Assembly: GCA_031394355.1 (NCBI GenBank)
Contig: JANNSU010000066.1
Location: 1 to 64,000 of the forward strand
DNA length: 64,000 nucleotides
Source of the DNA: JAEUMY01 sp031394355
GTDB taxonomy: Bacteria > Pseudomonadota > Gammaproteobacteria > Burkholderiales > Usitatibacteraceae
Direction: 5' to 3'
Every line of letters begins with the position of its first letter. The stretch's first letter is position 1. The translations under genes and the position numbers were made by a program. Below, in pieces: positions 1-7,322 of the stretch. Below the pieces are notes generated by a model. It searched no databases. It had not been told where the DNA came from and saw only the letters and a program-made list of their open reading frames with translations.

Positions 1-135
1 GGTTTTTTGGTTTTTCCTTTCGTGTTTAAAATTGTCGTCCCCGCGGCTACCGGGGGGGCCCTGGTTGGTTATATTAATTGTCGTGGGACGGGGGTTTTGG
101 CGGGGGCGAAAACCTTATTTGATTGGGGAAATGAC

Positions 136-714
136 ATGAAGAAAATAGCCGTATTCATCGCGACACTTTGCCTGGCGCTGGGCGCATCCGCATCGGCATA
201 TGCACAGACGTCGGCCACCAAGGCGGATGCCAAGCCGGTTGCCAAACCTGAGGCGAAGAAGCCTGCCGATGCGCAACCGAAATGGCCGGCCTATCGCGGC
301 AAGAGCTTCCAGGTGAATTTTCCGCCGGGGTGGAAGGTGACGACGCTGGAGGCGAAGAATCCGAAGGAGTCCGACGCGGCCACATTCACATCACCCGATG
401 GCGCGATGCAGCTTTACATCTTCTCGCCGCAGTGGGACGGCACGCCACCCGGCATCGCGCTGGATGCCGCCAAGGAGACCGAGACCGCGAAGAAGACTGA
501 GGCGGGCAAGAGCTCAGATGTGGCCGGCACGTACACCTGGCAAACCATCGCGGCGAAGGACAAAAGCTACACCCGCACATACCAAAGCTTCAAAGGCAAG
601 GACGAGCCGATCCATTGGGTGATCGGGATGAAGTACAAGGATGACGCGGCGCTGGCGAAGTATCGTGCGGACTATGCTCGGTTCAAGGGGTCGCTGGAGC
701 AGTTCGCGGATTGA
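136..714 (+). CDS. Exported protein of unknown function
   Basis: I do not recognise the family. The frame is open from position 7, but I place the start at the ATG at 136 because GGGGA lies 7 nt upstream. From there the protein (192 aa) opens with a clear Sec signal peptide: MKK, a hydrophobic core, then ASAYAQ as likely cleavage site. A lysine/alanine/proline-rich linker follows (about residues 25-50). The remaining ~140 residues form a compact domain with many lysines and aromatic residues, such as SFQVNFPPGW and HWVIGMKYKDD. Inference: a periplasmic domain protein without enzymatic motifs I can name. Nothing upstream (1-135) looks like a gene; that stretch is G/T-rich. Confidence 0.7.
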   Translation: MKKIAVFIATLCLALGASASAYAQTSATKADAKPVAKPEAKKPADAQPKWPAYRGKSFQVNFPPGWKVTTLEAKNPKESDAATFTSPDGAMQLYIFSPQWDGTPPGIALDAAKETETAKKTEAGKSSDVAGTYTWQTIAAKDKSYTRTYQSFKGKDEPIHWVIGMKYKDDAALAKYRADYARFKGSLEQFAD

Positions 715-755
715 GGGGGTTCTGATTCCGGCAGCTGGATTTCAGCTGCTGGAAT

Positions 756-1226
756 CTATTTGCAGATGGCGTCGCTACAAGCTCTGCCCGTACCACCCCG
801 GCGAGCCAGCCGCTGCAGCCACGGCCGCACGACCAGCGAGACGCGATAGGCGCCCTCCAGCAATTGGGGCAGCGGCGGGATGTCGAGCAGCCGCGCCGCC
901 CAGGCGAAACGTGGCAACGCCTGCCACAGGGCGATGAAGCCTCGGGCACCAGAGACGAGCGTGGTGCCATCGATCGTAACGTGAAACCGGGCCAGCACTT
1001 CAGCCCGGGTCAGCCCTGCCGGCAGCATGGCCTCTGCGCGCGCCACATCCACCCAGTGCACCGATTCAGCACCCTCGAGAGACTGATAGAAGGCGATTTC
1101 CCGACGGCAAAGCGGGCAAGCGCCGTCGTAAAACACGGTCAGGATTCGGGGGGTGGTTGGGGTCACCTGTGTTGGGCGCTCAAGAGGCTGATTCGTTCCG
1201 TTGCACAAGCAGCAAGTGCAGATCAT
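756..1226 (-). CDS. DCC-family thiol-disulfide oxidoreductase-like protein (DUF393)
   Basis: The motif FYDGACPLCRREIAFY near residue 32 is the signature of the DCC (DUF393) family, predicted thioredoxin-fold proteins with a CxxC pair (here CPLC). The body (HWVDVARAEAML, then VSGARGFIALWQALPRFAWAARLL) fits the family throughout and ends with the usual basic tail. The start is uncertain. The ATG at 1226 gives 156 aa but adds a cysteine-rich leader (MICTCCLC) not typical of the family. A GTG about 20 codons downstream would give a normal-length protein. A one-mismatch copy of the repeated palindrome abuts the upstream start. The substrate is unknown. Confidence 0.8.
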   Translation of the reverse strand: MICTCCLCNGTNQPLERPTQVTPTTPRILTVFYDGACPLCRREIAFYQSLEGAESVHWVDVARAEAMLPAGLTRAEVLARFHVTIDGTTLVSGARGFIALWQALPRFAWAARLLDIPPLPQLLEGAYRVSLVVRPWLQRLARRGGTGRACSDAICK

Positions 1227-1238
1227 ACGAATATTCGC
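1227..1238. repeat. Iterated palindrome, one outer mismatch (ACGAATATTCGC)
   Basis: The inner 10 bp CGAATATTCG are perfect and the first base differs from the consensus GCGAATATTCGC. It lies directly upstream of the earliest start codon of the DCC-family gene. Confidence 0.7.
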
Positions 1239-1240
1239 AC

Positions 1241-1348
1241 ATGTCGAGTCCCCTTGAATTCATCAGGCTGGTGGAGCAGTGCGGTATTGCTTGGCATGAA
1301 AAGGCACTGGGGCAACGCTTCTACAATGGGAGCGGTCATTCTGCTAAA
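1241..1348 (+). pseudogene. Internal fragment of a BaiN/HI0933-like flavoprotein gene
   Basis: Translation of 1259-1348 gives FIRLVEQCGIAWHEKALGQR and then FYNGSGHSAK. This aligns without gaps to residues 81-110 of the intact BaiN-type oxidoreductase at 2821-4044 (FIKLVERHGITWHEKTLGQL). By eye about three quarters of the first 64 bases are identical between 1259 and 3061. Only about 30 codons of a ~400-codon gene remain, with no FAD-binding N-terminus, so this is a remnant. It ends at the operator of the toxin-antitoxin operon. Whether it came from the resident gene or from a lost paralogue cannot be told here. Confidence 0.7.
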
Positions 1349-1366
1349 GTAAGGAATCCTTACTTT
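1346..1366. promoter_or_regulatory. Perfect inverted repeat, likely autoregulatory operator
   Basis: AAAGTAAGGA and TCCTTACTTT form 10-bp arms around one central base, 14 bp before the antitoxin start. AbrB/MazE-type antitoxins usually repress their own promoter through such a palindrome. That it is the operator is inferred from position. Confidence 0.6.
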
Positions 1367-1380
1367 GTCGGAGAGGCGCC

Positions 1381-1617
1381 ATGCTCGCCAAAATGACTGC
1401 CAAAAATCAGTTGACCCTTCCCAAGAGCGTCACCAACGAGGTTGGGCCGACTGAATATTTCGACGTGCAGGCGAAGGACGGGCAAATCATCTTGACGCCG
1501 GTGCGCATCCAACGGGCAGACGCTGTACGCGCCAAATTGGCCGAACTGAATCTGGATGAGTCCGACATCGCGAACGCCGTTACGTGGGCGCGCAAAGGCG
1601 GGAAAGCTCCACGGTGA
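1381..1617 (+). CDS. SpoVT/AbrB-type antitoxin
   Basis: This small 78-aa protein has an N-terminal swapped-hairpin AbrB-like domain, read from MTAKNQLTLPKSVTNEVG followed by FDVQAKDGQIILTPV. This is the pattern of AbrB/MazE-like antitoxins and their DNA-binding half. The C-terminal part (RADAVRAKLAELNLDESDIA) is probably the toxin-binding helix. A GAGAGG ribosome site lies 4 nt upstream. The stop overlaps the GTG start of the PIN-domain gene as GTGA, so the two are translationally coupled. A 21-bp inverted repeat directly upstream is the likely autoregulatory site. Together they form a type II toxin-antitoxin pair. Confidence 0.85.
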   Translation: MLAKMTAKNQLTLPKSVTNEVGPTEYFDVQAKDGQIILTPVRIQRADAVRAKLAELNLDESDIANAVTWARKGGKAPR

Positions 1618-2042
1618 ACGCCCGAAGCCGGGTGGTGCTGGACACGAATACCGTTGTCTCAGCACTGCTCTTCACACACGGCAGACTGGCCCCATTGCGT
1701 ACTGCATGGCAGAGCAAGGCGTTTCTTCCCGTCGTTTCAACTGCGACAGCCGGTGAGCTGATCCGGGTTCTGGCGTATCCGAAATTCAAGTTGACCGCTG
1801 CCGAGCAAGAGGAGTTGCTGGCCGACTTCCTGCCGTATTGCGAATCGTGGCAGGTCCCAAAGGTGCTCAAGGGCGTACCGCCGTGCAGGGATGCCGATGA
1901 CTTGATGTTCCTGCAGCTCGCTGTGGCAGCGAAGGCGCGCTATCTCGTCTCTGGAGACAAGGACTTGCTGGCCGTTGTGCCCAAGGCGCCGCTGCAGATC
2001 CTTGCGCCTGAAGCATTCCTGAAAGTGCTGGCCGGTCCATGA
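1614..2042 (+). CDS. PIN-domain toxin (putative ribonuclease)
   Basis: PIN-domain nuclease of the COG1569-like toxin group. Acidic residues typical of the Mg-dependent active site appear in VVLDTNTVVSALLF (first Asp), TAGELIRVLAYPKF (Glu), RDADDLMFLQLAVAAKA (Asp pair) and LVSGDKDLLAV (last Asp). I chose the GTG at 1614, overlapping the antitoxin stop, rather than the in-frame ATG at 1584, which would bury 30 bases in the antitoxin gene. The resulting 142 aa are normal for the family. Expected role: RNA cleavage when the antitoxin is degraded. Target unknown. Confidence 0.85.
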   Translation: MNARSRVVLDTNTVVSALLFTHGRLAPLRTAWQSKAFLPVVSTATAGELIRVLAYPKFKLTAAEQEELLADFLPYCESWQVPKVLKGVPPCRDADDLMFLQLAVAAKARYLVSGDKDLLAVVPKAPLQILAPEAFLKVLAGP

Positions 2043-2224
2043 TGGCCAAATCGGATGCGGATTGTGCATTTGCGTTGCTGTCCTCCGCACGCATCTTTGA
2101 CGCATCAATGTTTTGAGACACCCGCGACATTGGGTGATCAGCGCAATGCAGGTTGATCGGCCTTGTAGTCCGTTCTCAAATCAGCTACATTTGTTTTCAA
2201 TCTGAGATCACTAAAGCCCGCGCG

Positions 2225-2824
2225 ATGCTTGCTCAACAACTCTTCGGCACCACCCGTTCCGCGATTCTGGCCGCCCTGTTCACGCGGCCTGAGGCGCGGC
2301 TGCATGGGCGTGAGCTGTCACGGCTGACAGGTGGCTCGCCGGGTACGCTGCACCGGGAGCTGACTGCACTGCACTCGATGGGTTTGTTGAACCGCGAGGA
2401 GGTAGGGCGGCAAGTGTTCTATTCCGCCAACATGGCGCATCCCATTTTCAGCGAGCTTGCCGGAATCTTCACCAAGACTGCTGGCATTGCGGACGTACTC
2501 GCAGCAGCGTTGCTTCCGTTAGGCGGGAAGGTGAAGGCCGCTTTCATCTATGGCTCCGTGGCCGCCGATGCAGCGCGGCCGGAGAGCGATGTGGATGTAA
2601 TGGTGATTGGCACGGCGACGTTGCGCGACGTGGTGGCAGCACTCTCGGTCACCCGTGAACGCATCGGGCGAGAAATCAATCCCACCGTGATGAAACCTGC
2701 AGACTTCACCATGAAGCTGAAGGCGAAGGACGGATTTGTGAAGCAGGTGTGGCAATCTCCCAGAATCTGGCTGGTAGGTGACGATGGATCGATTGCAAAC
2801 GTCGATCGAGGTGCTCGTCGTTGA
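2225..2824 (+). CDS. Winged-helix protein fused to a nucleotidyltransferase (MNT) domain
   Basis: About 199 aa from the ATG at 2225; the frame is open further upstream but that part looks unconserved. Residues 1-75 form an ArsR/MarR-like winged helix (LHGRELSRLTGGSPGTLHRE, then LLNREEVGRQVFYSAN). Residues ~100-185 are a minimal nucleotidyltransferase domain with the FIYGSVAADAARPESDVDVM signature (GS...DxD). Such fusions occur in mobile and toxin-antitoxin-like settings, and MNT proteins often pair with HEPN toxins, but no HEPN gene is adjacent. The stop overlaps the TTG start of the downstream flavoprotein gene. Function inferred only: regulator and/or protein nucleotidylation. Confidence 0.75.
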   Translation: MLAQQLFGTTRSAILAALFTRPEARLHGRELSRLTGGSPGTLHRELTALHSMGLLNREEVGRQVFYSANMAHPIFSELAGIFTKTAGIADVLAAALLPLGGKVKAAFIYGSVAADAARPESDVDVMVIGTATLRDVVAALSVTRERIGREINPTVMKPADFTMKLKAKDGFVKQVWQSPRIWLVGDDGSIANVDRGARR

Positions 2825-4044
2825 ACTTCGACGTCATCATCATCGGCGCCGGTGCCGCCGGCATGATGTGCGCGGCCACGGCGGGGCAGCGCGGGCGACG
2901 GGTGTTGCTGATCGATCACGCAACCAAGCTCGCGGAGAAGATCCGCATCTCCGGCGGCGGGCGCTGCAATTTCACCAATCTGCATTGCCGGCCGGAGGCG
3001 TTTCTTTCCAAAAATCCGCACTTCGCACGATCCGCACTCTCTCGCTACACGCAGCACGACTTCATCAAGCTGGTGGAGCGGCATGGCATCACGTGGCACG
3101 AGAAGACGCTGGGGCAGCTCTTCTGCGACGACAGTGCCAAGCAGATCATCCAGATGCTTAAGACGGAGTGTGATCGCGGCCAGGTGCAATGGGCGATGCC
3201 GGCGACAGTGGAGCGGATTGCCCGCGTTGAAGACAACGCGACCGTTCGGTATGTGGTGGCAACATCGAAAGGCGAGTTCAGCGCCGAGTCGATTGTCATC
3301 GCCTGCGGTGGCCTCTCCATTCCCAAGATCGGCGCCACGCCCTTCGGCTACAAAGTCGCAGAGCAGTTCGGCCTGCCGATCATTCCACCCAAGCCCGCCC
3401 TGGTGCCGCTCGCCTTGCCGCCTGAATGGCTGCAGAAATTCGGCGAGCTGTCAGGTTCTTCGTTCGACACCATCGCGAGTGTGGCGGATGCCGGGTTGGC
3501 AAAGTCGAAGCGTGACCGACTGCCTGACTTTCGCGAGTCCGCACTGATCACGCATCGCGGGCTCTCCGGCCCGTCCATTTTGCAGGTGAGCTCGTACTGG
3601 CAGCAGCAGGGCGGGCGCGGCGCGATTGCGCTGAATCTGCTGCCTGGCGTGGATGTGGCGGCATGGCTCGCGCCGCATCGGCAGAGTCGCAACACGCTGG
3701 CGCAACTGCTGGCCGATGTATTGCCGAAGCGTATCGCGGATCAGTTTGCGATCGCGTATGGCTGGACGCTGCCGCTGGCGGAGTGTTCCAACGTGGTGGT
3801 GAGCGAGATGATTGCAACTCTCACGGCGTGGCGCATCCAACCTTCCGGCACGCTGGGCTATGAAAAAGCCGAAGTGACATTGGGCGGTGTGGATACGGAT
3901 GCGCTGTCTCAGCAGACGATGGAGGCGAAAGCCGTGCCCGGGCTCTTCTTCATCGGCGAAGTCGTTGACGTGACCGGGTGGCTGGGCGGGTACAACTTCC
4001 AGTGGGCGTGGAGCTCTGCAGTGGCGGCGGGGGAGGTGGTGTAG
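2821..4044 (+). CDS. BaiN/RdsA-type NAD(P)/FAD-dependent oxidoreductase (HI0933-like)
   Basis: This 407-aa flavoprotein begins with the Rossmann FAD motif VIIIGAGAAGMMCAATA, followed by the family motif EKIRISGGGRCNFTN and the C-terminal FFIGEVVDVTGWLGGYN and FQWAWSSAVAAG. These mark the HI0933/BaiN group of dehydrogenases, whose substrates are mostly unknown. The TTG start at 2821 sits in the TTGA overlap with the preceding gene, with GAGGT about 10 nt before it. Residues 81-110 are duplicated as a decayed fragment at 1259-1348, on the other side of the toxin-antitoxin and HTH-MNT genes. Confidence 0.85.
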   Translation: MNFDVIIIGAGAAGMMCAATAGQRGRRVLLIDHATKLAEKIRISGGGRCNFTNLHCRPEAFLSKNPHFARSALSRYTQHDFIKLVERHGITWHEKTLGQLFCDDSAKQIIQMLKTECDRGQVQWAMPATVERIARVEDNATVRYVVATSKGEFSAESIVIACGGLSIPKIGATPFGYKVAEQFGLPIIPPKPALVPLALPPEWLQKFGELSGSSFDTIASVADAGLAKSKRDRLPDFRESALITHRGLSGPSILQVSSYWQQQGGRGAIALNLLPGVDVAAWLAPHRQSRNTLAQLLADVLPKRIADQFAIAYGWTLPLAECSNVVVSEMIATLTAWRIQPSGTLGYEKAEVTLGGVDTDALSQQTMEAKAVPGLFFIGEVVDVTGWLGGYNFQWAWSSAVAAGEVV

Positions 4045-4057
4045 CGGGATTGCGACT

Positions 4058-4082
4058 ATGCGAAGTCCAGTGGACTTCGCAT
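4058..4082. repeat. 25-bp perfect inverted repeat
   Basis: ATGCGAAGTCCA and TGGACTTCGCAT are 12-bp arms around one base. It is the first of a series of consecutive inverted repeats filling the 336-bp gap between the flavoprotein gene and the aminopeptidase gene. It lies 13 bp after the flavoprotein stop and could stabilise or end that transcript, although no T-run follows. Confidence 0.6.
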
Positions 4083-4123
4083 GGACGCCGAAGGCGGTCC
4101 CGAAGGGACGGCAAAGGGAATTA

Positions 4124-4139
4124 GAATCGCATGCGATTC
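4124..4139. repeat. 16-bp perfect palindrome
   Basis: GAATCGCATGCGATTC is fully self-complementary. It is part of the inverted-repeat series in the gap at 4045-4380. Confidence 0.55.
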
Positions 4140-4150
4140 GCCTGCAGCCG

Positions 4151-4176
4151 CCTGGGTTCGATGCAGCGAACCCAGG
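4151..4176. repeat. Inverted repeat, 10-bp arms, 6-nt loop
   Basis: CCTGGGTTCG and CGAACCCAGG flank ATGCAG. This is a strong hairpin on either strand and belongs to the same series in the gap at 4045-4380. Confidence 0.55.
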
Positions 4177-4233
4177 GGATCGCTCAAAGCGGTTCAGCAA
4201 CAATATTCGCAAGGCTACAAAGAATGAGCCGTC

Positions 4234-4253
4234 ATCCCGGCGAAAGCCGGGAT
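4234..4253. repeat. Short hairpin with GAAA loop
   Basis: ATCCCGGC-GAAA-GCCGGGAT: 8-bp stem with a tetraloop. Hairpins of this style (CATCCCGGCGAAAGCCGGGATCC context) are common dispersed intergenic repeats in proteobacteria. Confidence 0.55.
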
Positions 4254-4260
4254 CCAGTCA

Positions 4261-4343
4261 TGTAGCCCGGATGCAGCGCAGCGGAATCCGGGCTCCCCCA
4301 TTCACCACGTTCCCGGATTTCGTTTCACTGCATCCGGGCTACA
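4261..4343. repeat. REP/MITE-like element with 16-bp terminal inverted repeats
   Basis: The ends are TGTAGCCCGGATGCAG (4261-4276) and CTGCATCCGGGCTACA (4328-4343), perfect inverted repeats. Inside is a second nested pair, GGAATCCGGG and CCCGGATTTC. The GTAGCCCGGATGCAGCGCAG sequence is a dispersed intergenic repeat I recognise from many proteobacterial genomes. No coding sequence lies inside. Confidence 0.65.
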
Positions 4344-4380
4344 AAACCGCTGTTGCCACTATTCGAAATTCCCCCGCACG

Positions 4381-7230
4381 CTACCGGCCCGGCTGCACGC
4401 TCGCCACCGGCCGCGCCATGTCGCGCGCGGCGATGCAGAGGTCGATGCGCTCCAGCGCCTGATCATAGCGACGCTGGCCGCCGAGAAATTTCGCCGCGCG
4501 ATCCTTGAAGAAGTTCACGAACTGCACACGATCATCCTTCGTGCAGAGCCGTGCCAGCGGAGTCATGGTCTGGCCGGCCGTGTCCTGCGGCACCTTGGCG
4601 GCGATGGCGTCGAAGTTGGCGCGCACAAAGGTGAAGGCGGCCGCGCGGTTGTGTTCATCCTCCAACGCATCGTTGAGGAAGAGCAGCACATCGCGGCCGT
4701 TCATCCGGTCCGTGTTGCCCTGCTTTGCCACGAGCAATTCGTGTGTGGCGCGGCGAAGCGCAGGGTCTCGCACCAGTGCGAGCGCGTTGCCGAGCATGCG
4801 TGTCTCGCGCCGATCCTGATTCGCCGTCAGCGCTGCGATGAGCCGCTCATGGGTGGCGCGGTCGGCGAAGCGCGCCGCGGTTTGCAACACCGGCTCCACC
4901 ATCGAGGGCGATACGGCGGTGCGGTCATCCAGCCACCTCAAGGCAAGCGAGCGAGCGTCAAGCCGCAGCGTCTCGCCGTCCTTGTTCGTGCGCGCCAGCT
5001 CCGCAACGACGGGCAGCAGGGTGACGCGGAGGTTACGCGTGCGGTCGTCCTCGCCTGGCTTTTCCTGCCAGGAGAGCTTCAGCGCGATGGGCAGCATGTC
5101 GCGCTTCACGATCTCCTGCGTGCGGCGCTGCTGCTTGGGGTTGAGCCAGGCGTCTCGCTGGGACTGCAGCAGTAGCGTGGCCTGGCGCTTCACGACGGCA
5201 GAAGGATTGCGAATATTCGCACTTGCCCATTCCAGCGCAGCGTCGATGGGCATGAGCCCGGACTCTGCGCGGAGCGCGGCGTCGGACAAGAGCGCCACCG
5301 CCTCCTGCTCCGGCAGACGCAGGACATGGGTATTCAGCTTCTTTTCCAGTGCGGCGTCGTAACGCGTGACGTAGTAGCCCACGCCATTCGCATTGCCCAG
5401 CAACCAGTCGGGGCACGCTTTTGCTGTCGTGAGCGGGACGAGCTTGGGTGCGTTGGAAATCTCCATGCATTGCGTATCGACCTTGGCACCCTGGCCAAAC
5501 TTGAAGCACGCGGGCGTGGTCCAGTCCATATCCGCCGCCTGCGAGCCGACAGGGCGCAGACGCTGTTGCGACACTTTCACCGCGATGTTCTTGCCCGCGC
5601 ATTGCAGGGACACATCGACCAGCGGCACGCCGGGCTGCTCGATGAAGGCGGTGAAGGCTTTCAGCGCGTCGTCCTTCTTGCCTGCGGCCTCGCCGAGGGC
5701 GCGGAAGAAATCTTGCGAGGTCGCGTTGCCATAGGCATGACGCTTCATGTAGTTGCGCACACCTTCGCGGAATTGCTCGGGTGTGAGCCAAGCTTCGAAC
5801 ATGGAGAGCACCTGCCCGCCCTTCTGGTAGGTGATGCGGTCGAACGCAGCCATGACATCGCCCTTGGCCTCGACAGGATTCTTGACCTTGCGGGTGGAGG
5901 CGAGCTTGTCGGCGTTGATGGCCTGGCTCCGCGCATAGGCGCGAAAGAAGCCGTCGTCCCACTCGGGCTTGAACTGATACAGGATCTTCTGGCCCATCCA
6001 GGTGGCGAAGGCTTCGTTCAACCAGATGTCGTCCCACCAGACCGGCGTGACGAGATTGCCGAACCACATGTGCGCAATCTCGTGCCCAGCGACGCTGGCA
6101 TAGCGACGCTTGAACGCTGTCGTCTCCTCATGTGGCTTGGCAAGCATGAGGTTGGCGCTGTAGGTGATGAGGCCGACATTCTCCATCGCGCCGAAACTGA
6201 TGGCCTGCGGGATGGTGACGCTGTCGAGCTTCTCGAACGGATAGGGCGAGCCGAAGTAATCCTCCATGAGCTCCAGAATCTTCGGCGTGGTTTCCTTCAC
6301 CCAGGCGAGCTCGCCCCCACGGCCCTTCGGCACGTAGTACTTCAATGCGGTTTTCTTCTTGCCAGCCGTACCACCATCCACGACATCGAAGGGGCCAACG
6401 GCCAGCGCGATGAGATACGAGGGCAGCGGCTTGGTCCAGGCGAACGCATGTCGGCGCCAGCCGGGCTTGTCCGGCACATCGTAGGCGGCAACGATCGGCG
6501 TGTTGCTGACAGCGAGGTTGCCGGGCGGCACATCAAGCGTGAGCTGCCAGGGTGTCTTCCAGCCCGGCTCATCGAACGACGGAAACGCGCGCCGCGCAAA
6601 CAGCGCCTCGAATTGCGAGAGGACATACCAGTTGCCGGCTTCTTCCTGCTTGAACAGACCACGCGTGGATAGCGGCTCAAGTTCGCCGCGATAGCGAATA
6701 TTCGCAATGGCGATGCCGGGATCGAAATGCGATGGCTCGTAGATTGGCGCCGGTGGAGAACGCGGTGGCATGGGAAGCTGCTCGGCCGGGGGCGCGGGCG
6801 GTGTGCTCGCGGCACTCGGCGGCGGCGTTGGCACGGGCAATTCGCCGGATGACTCAGGCGGCGCCGCTCTCGTCGGCGGCACCTCGGCCCAAGCATCGAG
6901 CGCGATGATGTCGTCGTTGATCTTGCGCACACGCGCCTGATACGTGCGCGCACCCTGCTTCACCTCGATCGACTCGATGGCGAGGTTGGTGGCGTTGAGC
7001 CAGATGGTGGGCGCGGTGTGTTTCACGTCAAAGGTGAGGCGAAGCTCGCCCTCAAAACGGCTCTCACGCGGGTCGATGGCAAGACGGGCCTCGTACTTCA
7101 GCGGCTTGGCGATGTCGCCGAGGCGGAATGTGGGGGTGGGCGGTTGCGCAGCGAGTTGGGCGTGGGCCGGGCCGGCCGCAATCCAAGAGGTAAAAAACAG
7201 CACAAGTGACATGACAAAAATGCGTTCCAT
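4381..7230 (-). CDS. Exported M1-family zinc aminopeptidase
   Basis: M1 metallopeptidase with the exopeptidase motif GAMEN (about residue 347) and the zinc site HEIAHMWFGNLVTPVWW (His383, His387) followed by NEAFATW (third ligand Glu). I start at the ATG at 7230, not the upstream codon at 7284, because it opens directly into a signal peptide (MERIFVMSLVLFFTSW, cleavage near AHAQ). The protein is thus probably periplasmic, and at ~949 aa it has an ERAP-like C-terminal domain. A proline-rich insert lies at about residues 130-170 (LPVPTPPPSAAST, PPAPPAEQLPMPPRSP). Two exact copies of the repeated palindrome lie in the gene, both read as ANIR. Role: N-terminal trimming of peptides; substrate unknown. 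Confidence 0.9.
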   Translation of the reverse strand: MERIFVMSLVLFFTSWIAAGPAHAQLAAQPPTPTFRLGDIAKPLKYEARLAIDPRESRFEGELRLTFDVKHTAPTIWLNATNLAIESIEVKQGARTYQARVRKINDDIIALDAWAEVPPTRAAPPESSGELPVPTPPPSAASTPPAPPAEQLPMPPRSPPAPIYEPSHFDPGIAIANIRYRGELEPLSTRGLFKQEEAGNWYVLSQFEALFARRAFPSFDEPGWKTPWQLTLDVPPGNLAVSNTPIVAAYDVPDKPGWRRHAFAWTKPLPSYLIALAVGPFDVVDGGTAGKKKTALKYYVPKGRGGELAWVKETTPKILELMEDYFGSPYPFEKLDSVTIPQAISFGAMENVGLITYSANLMLAKPHEETTAFKRRYASVAGHEIAHMWFGNLVTPVWWDDIWLNEAFATWMGQKILYQFKPEWDDGFFRAYARSQAINADKLASTRKVKNPVEAKGDVMAAFDRITYQKGGQVLSMFEAWLTPEQFREGVRNYMKRHAYGNATSQDFFRALGEAAGKKDDALKAFTAFIEQPGVPLVDVSLQCAGKNIAVKVSQQRLRPVGSQAADMDWTTPACFKFGQGAKVDTQCMEISNAPKLVPLTTAKACPDWLLGNANGVGYYVTRYDAALEKKLNTHVLRLPEQEAVALLSDAALRAESGLMPIDAALEWASANIRNPSAVVKRQATLLLQSQRDAWLNPKQQRRTQEIVKRDMLPIALKLSWQEKPGEDDRTRNLRVTLLPVVAELARTNKDGETLRLDARSLALRWLDDRTAVSPSMVEPVLQTAARFADRATHERLIAALTANQDRRETRMLGNALALVRDPALRRATHELLVAKQGNTDRMNGRDVLLFLNDALEDEHNRAAAFTFVRANFDAIAAKVPQDTAGQTMTPLARLCTKDDRVQFVNFFKDRAAKFLGGQRRYDQALERIDLCIAARDMARPVASVQPGR
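5209..5220. repeat. Iterated palindrome GCGAATATTCGC
   Basis: Exact copy inside the M1 aminopeptidase gene, read as ANIR in WASANIRNPSAV, in the variable C-terminal domain. Flanks T and A extend it to a 14-bp palindrome. Confidence 0.85.
6694..6705. repeat. Iterated palindrome GCGAATATTCGC
   Basis: Exact copy inside the M1 aminopeptidase gene, read as ANIR in GIAIANIRYRGE, just after the proline-rich insert. Confidence 0.85.
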
Positions 7231-7322
7231 TGCGTAGGCTTCTCGTCGGGCGATCTGCCGATTGTAAGGAAAGTCGCCCGCCAAAGCCCGCGCTTGGCAT
7301 AATGCGGTGAGGAAATGTTCTC

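Noticed and set aside
1..135. Use of the first start codon at position 7 for the first gene
   Set aside because: The ATG at 136 has a ribosome site and opens a normal signal peptide; the 43 codons before it show no protein-like pattern.
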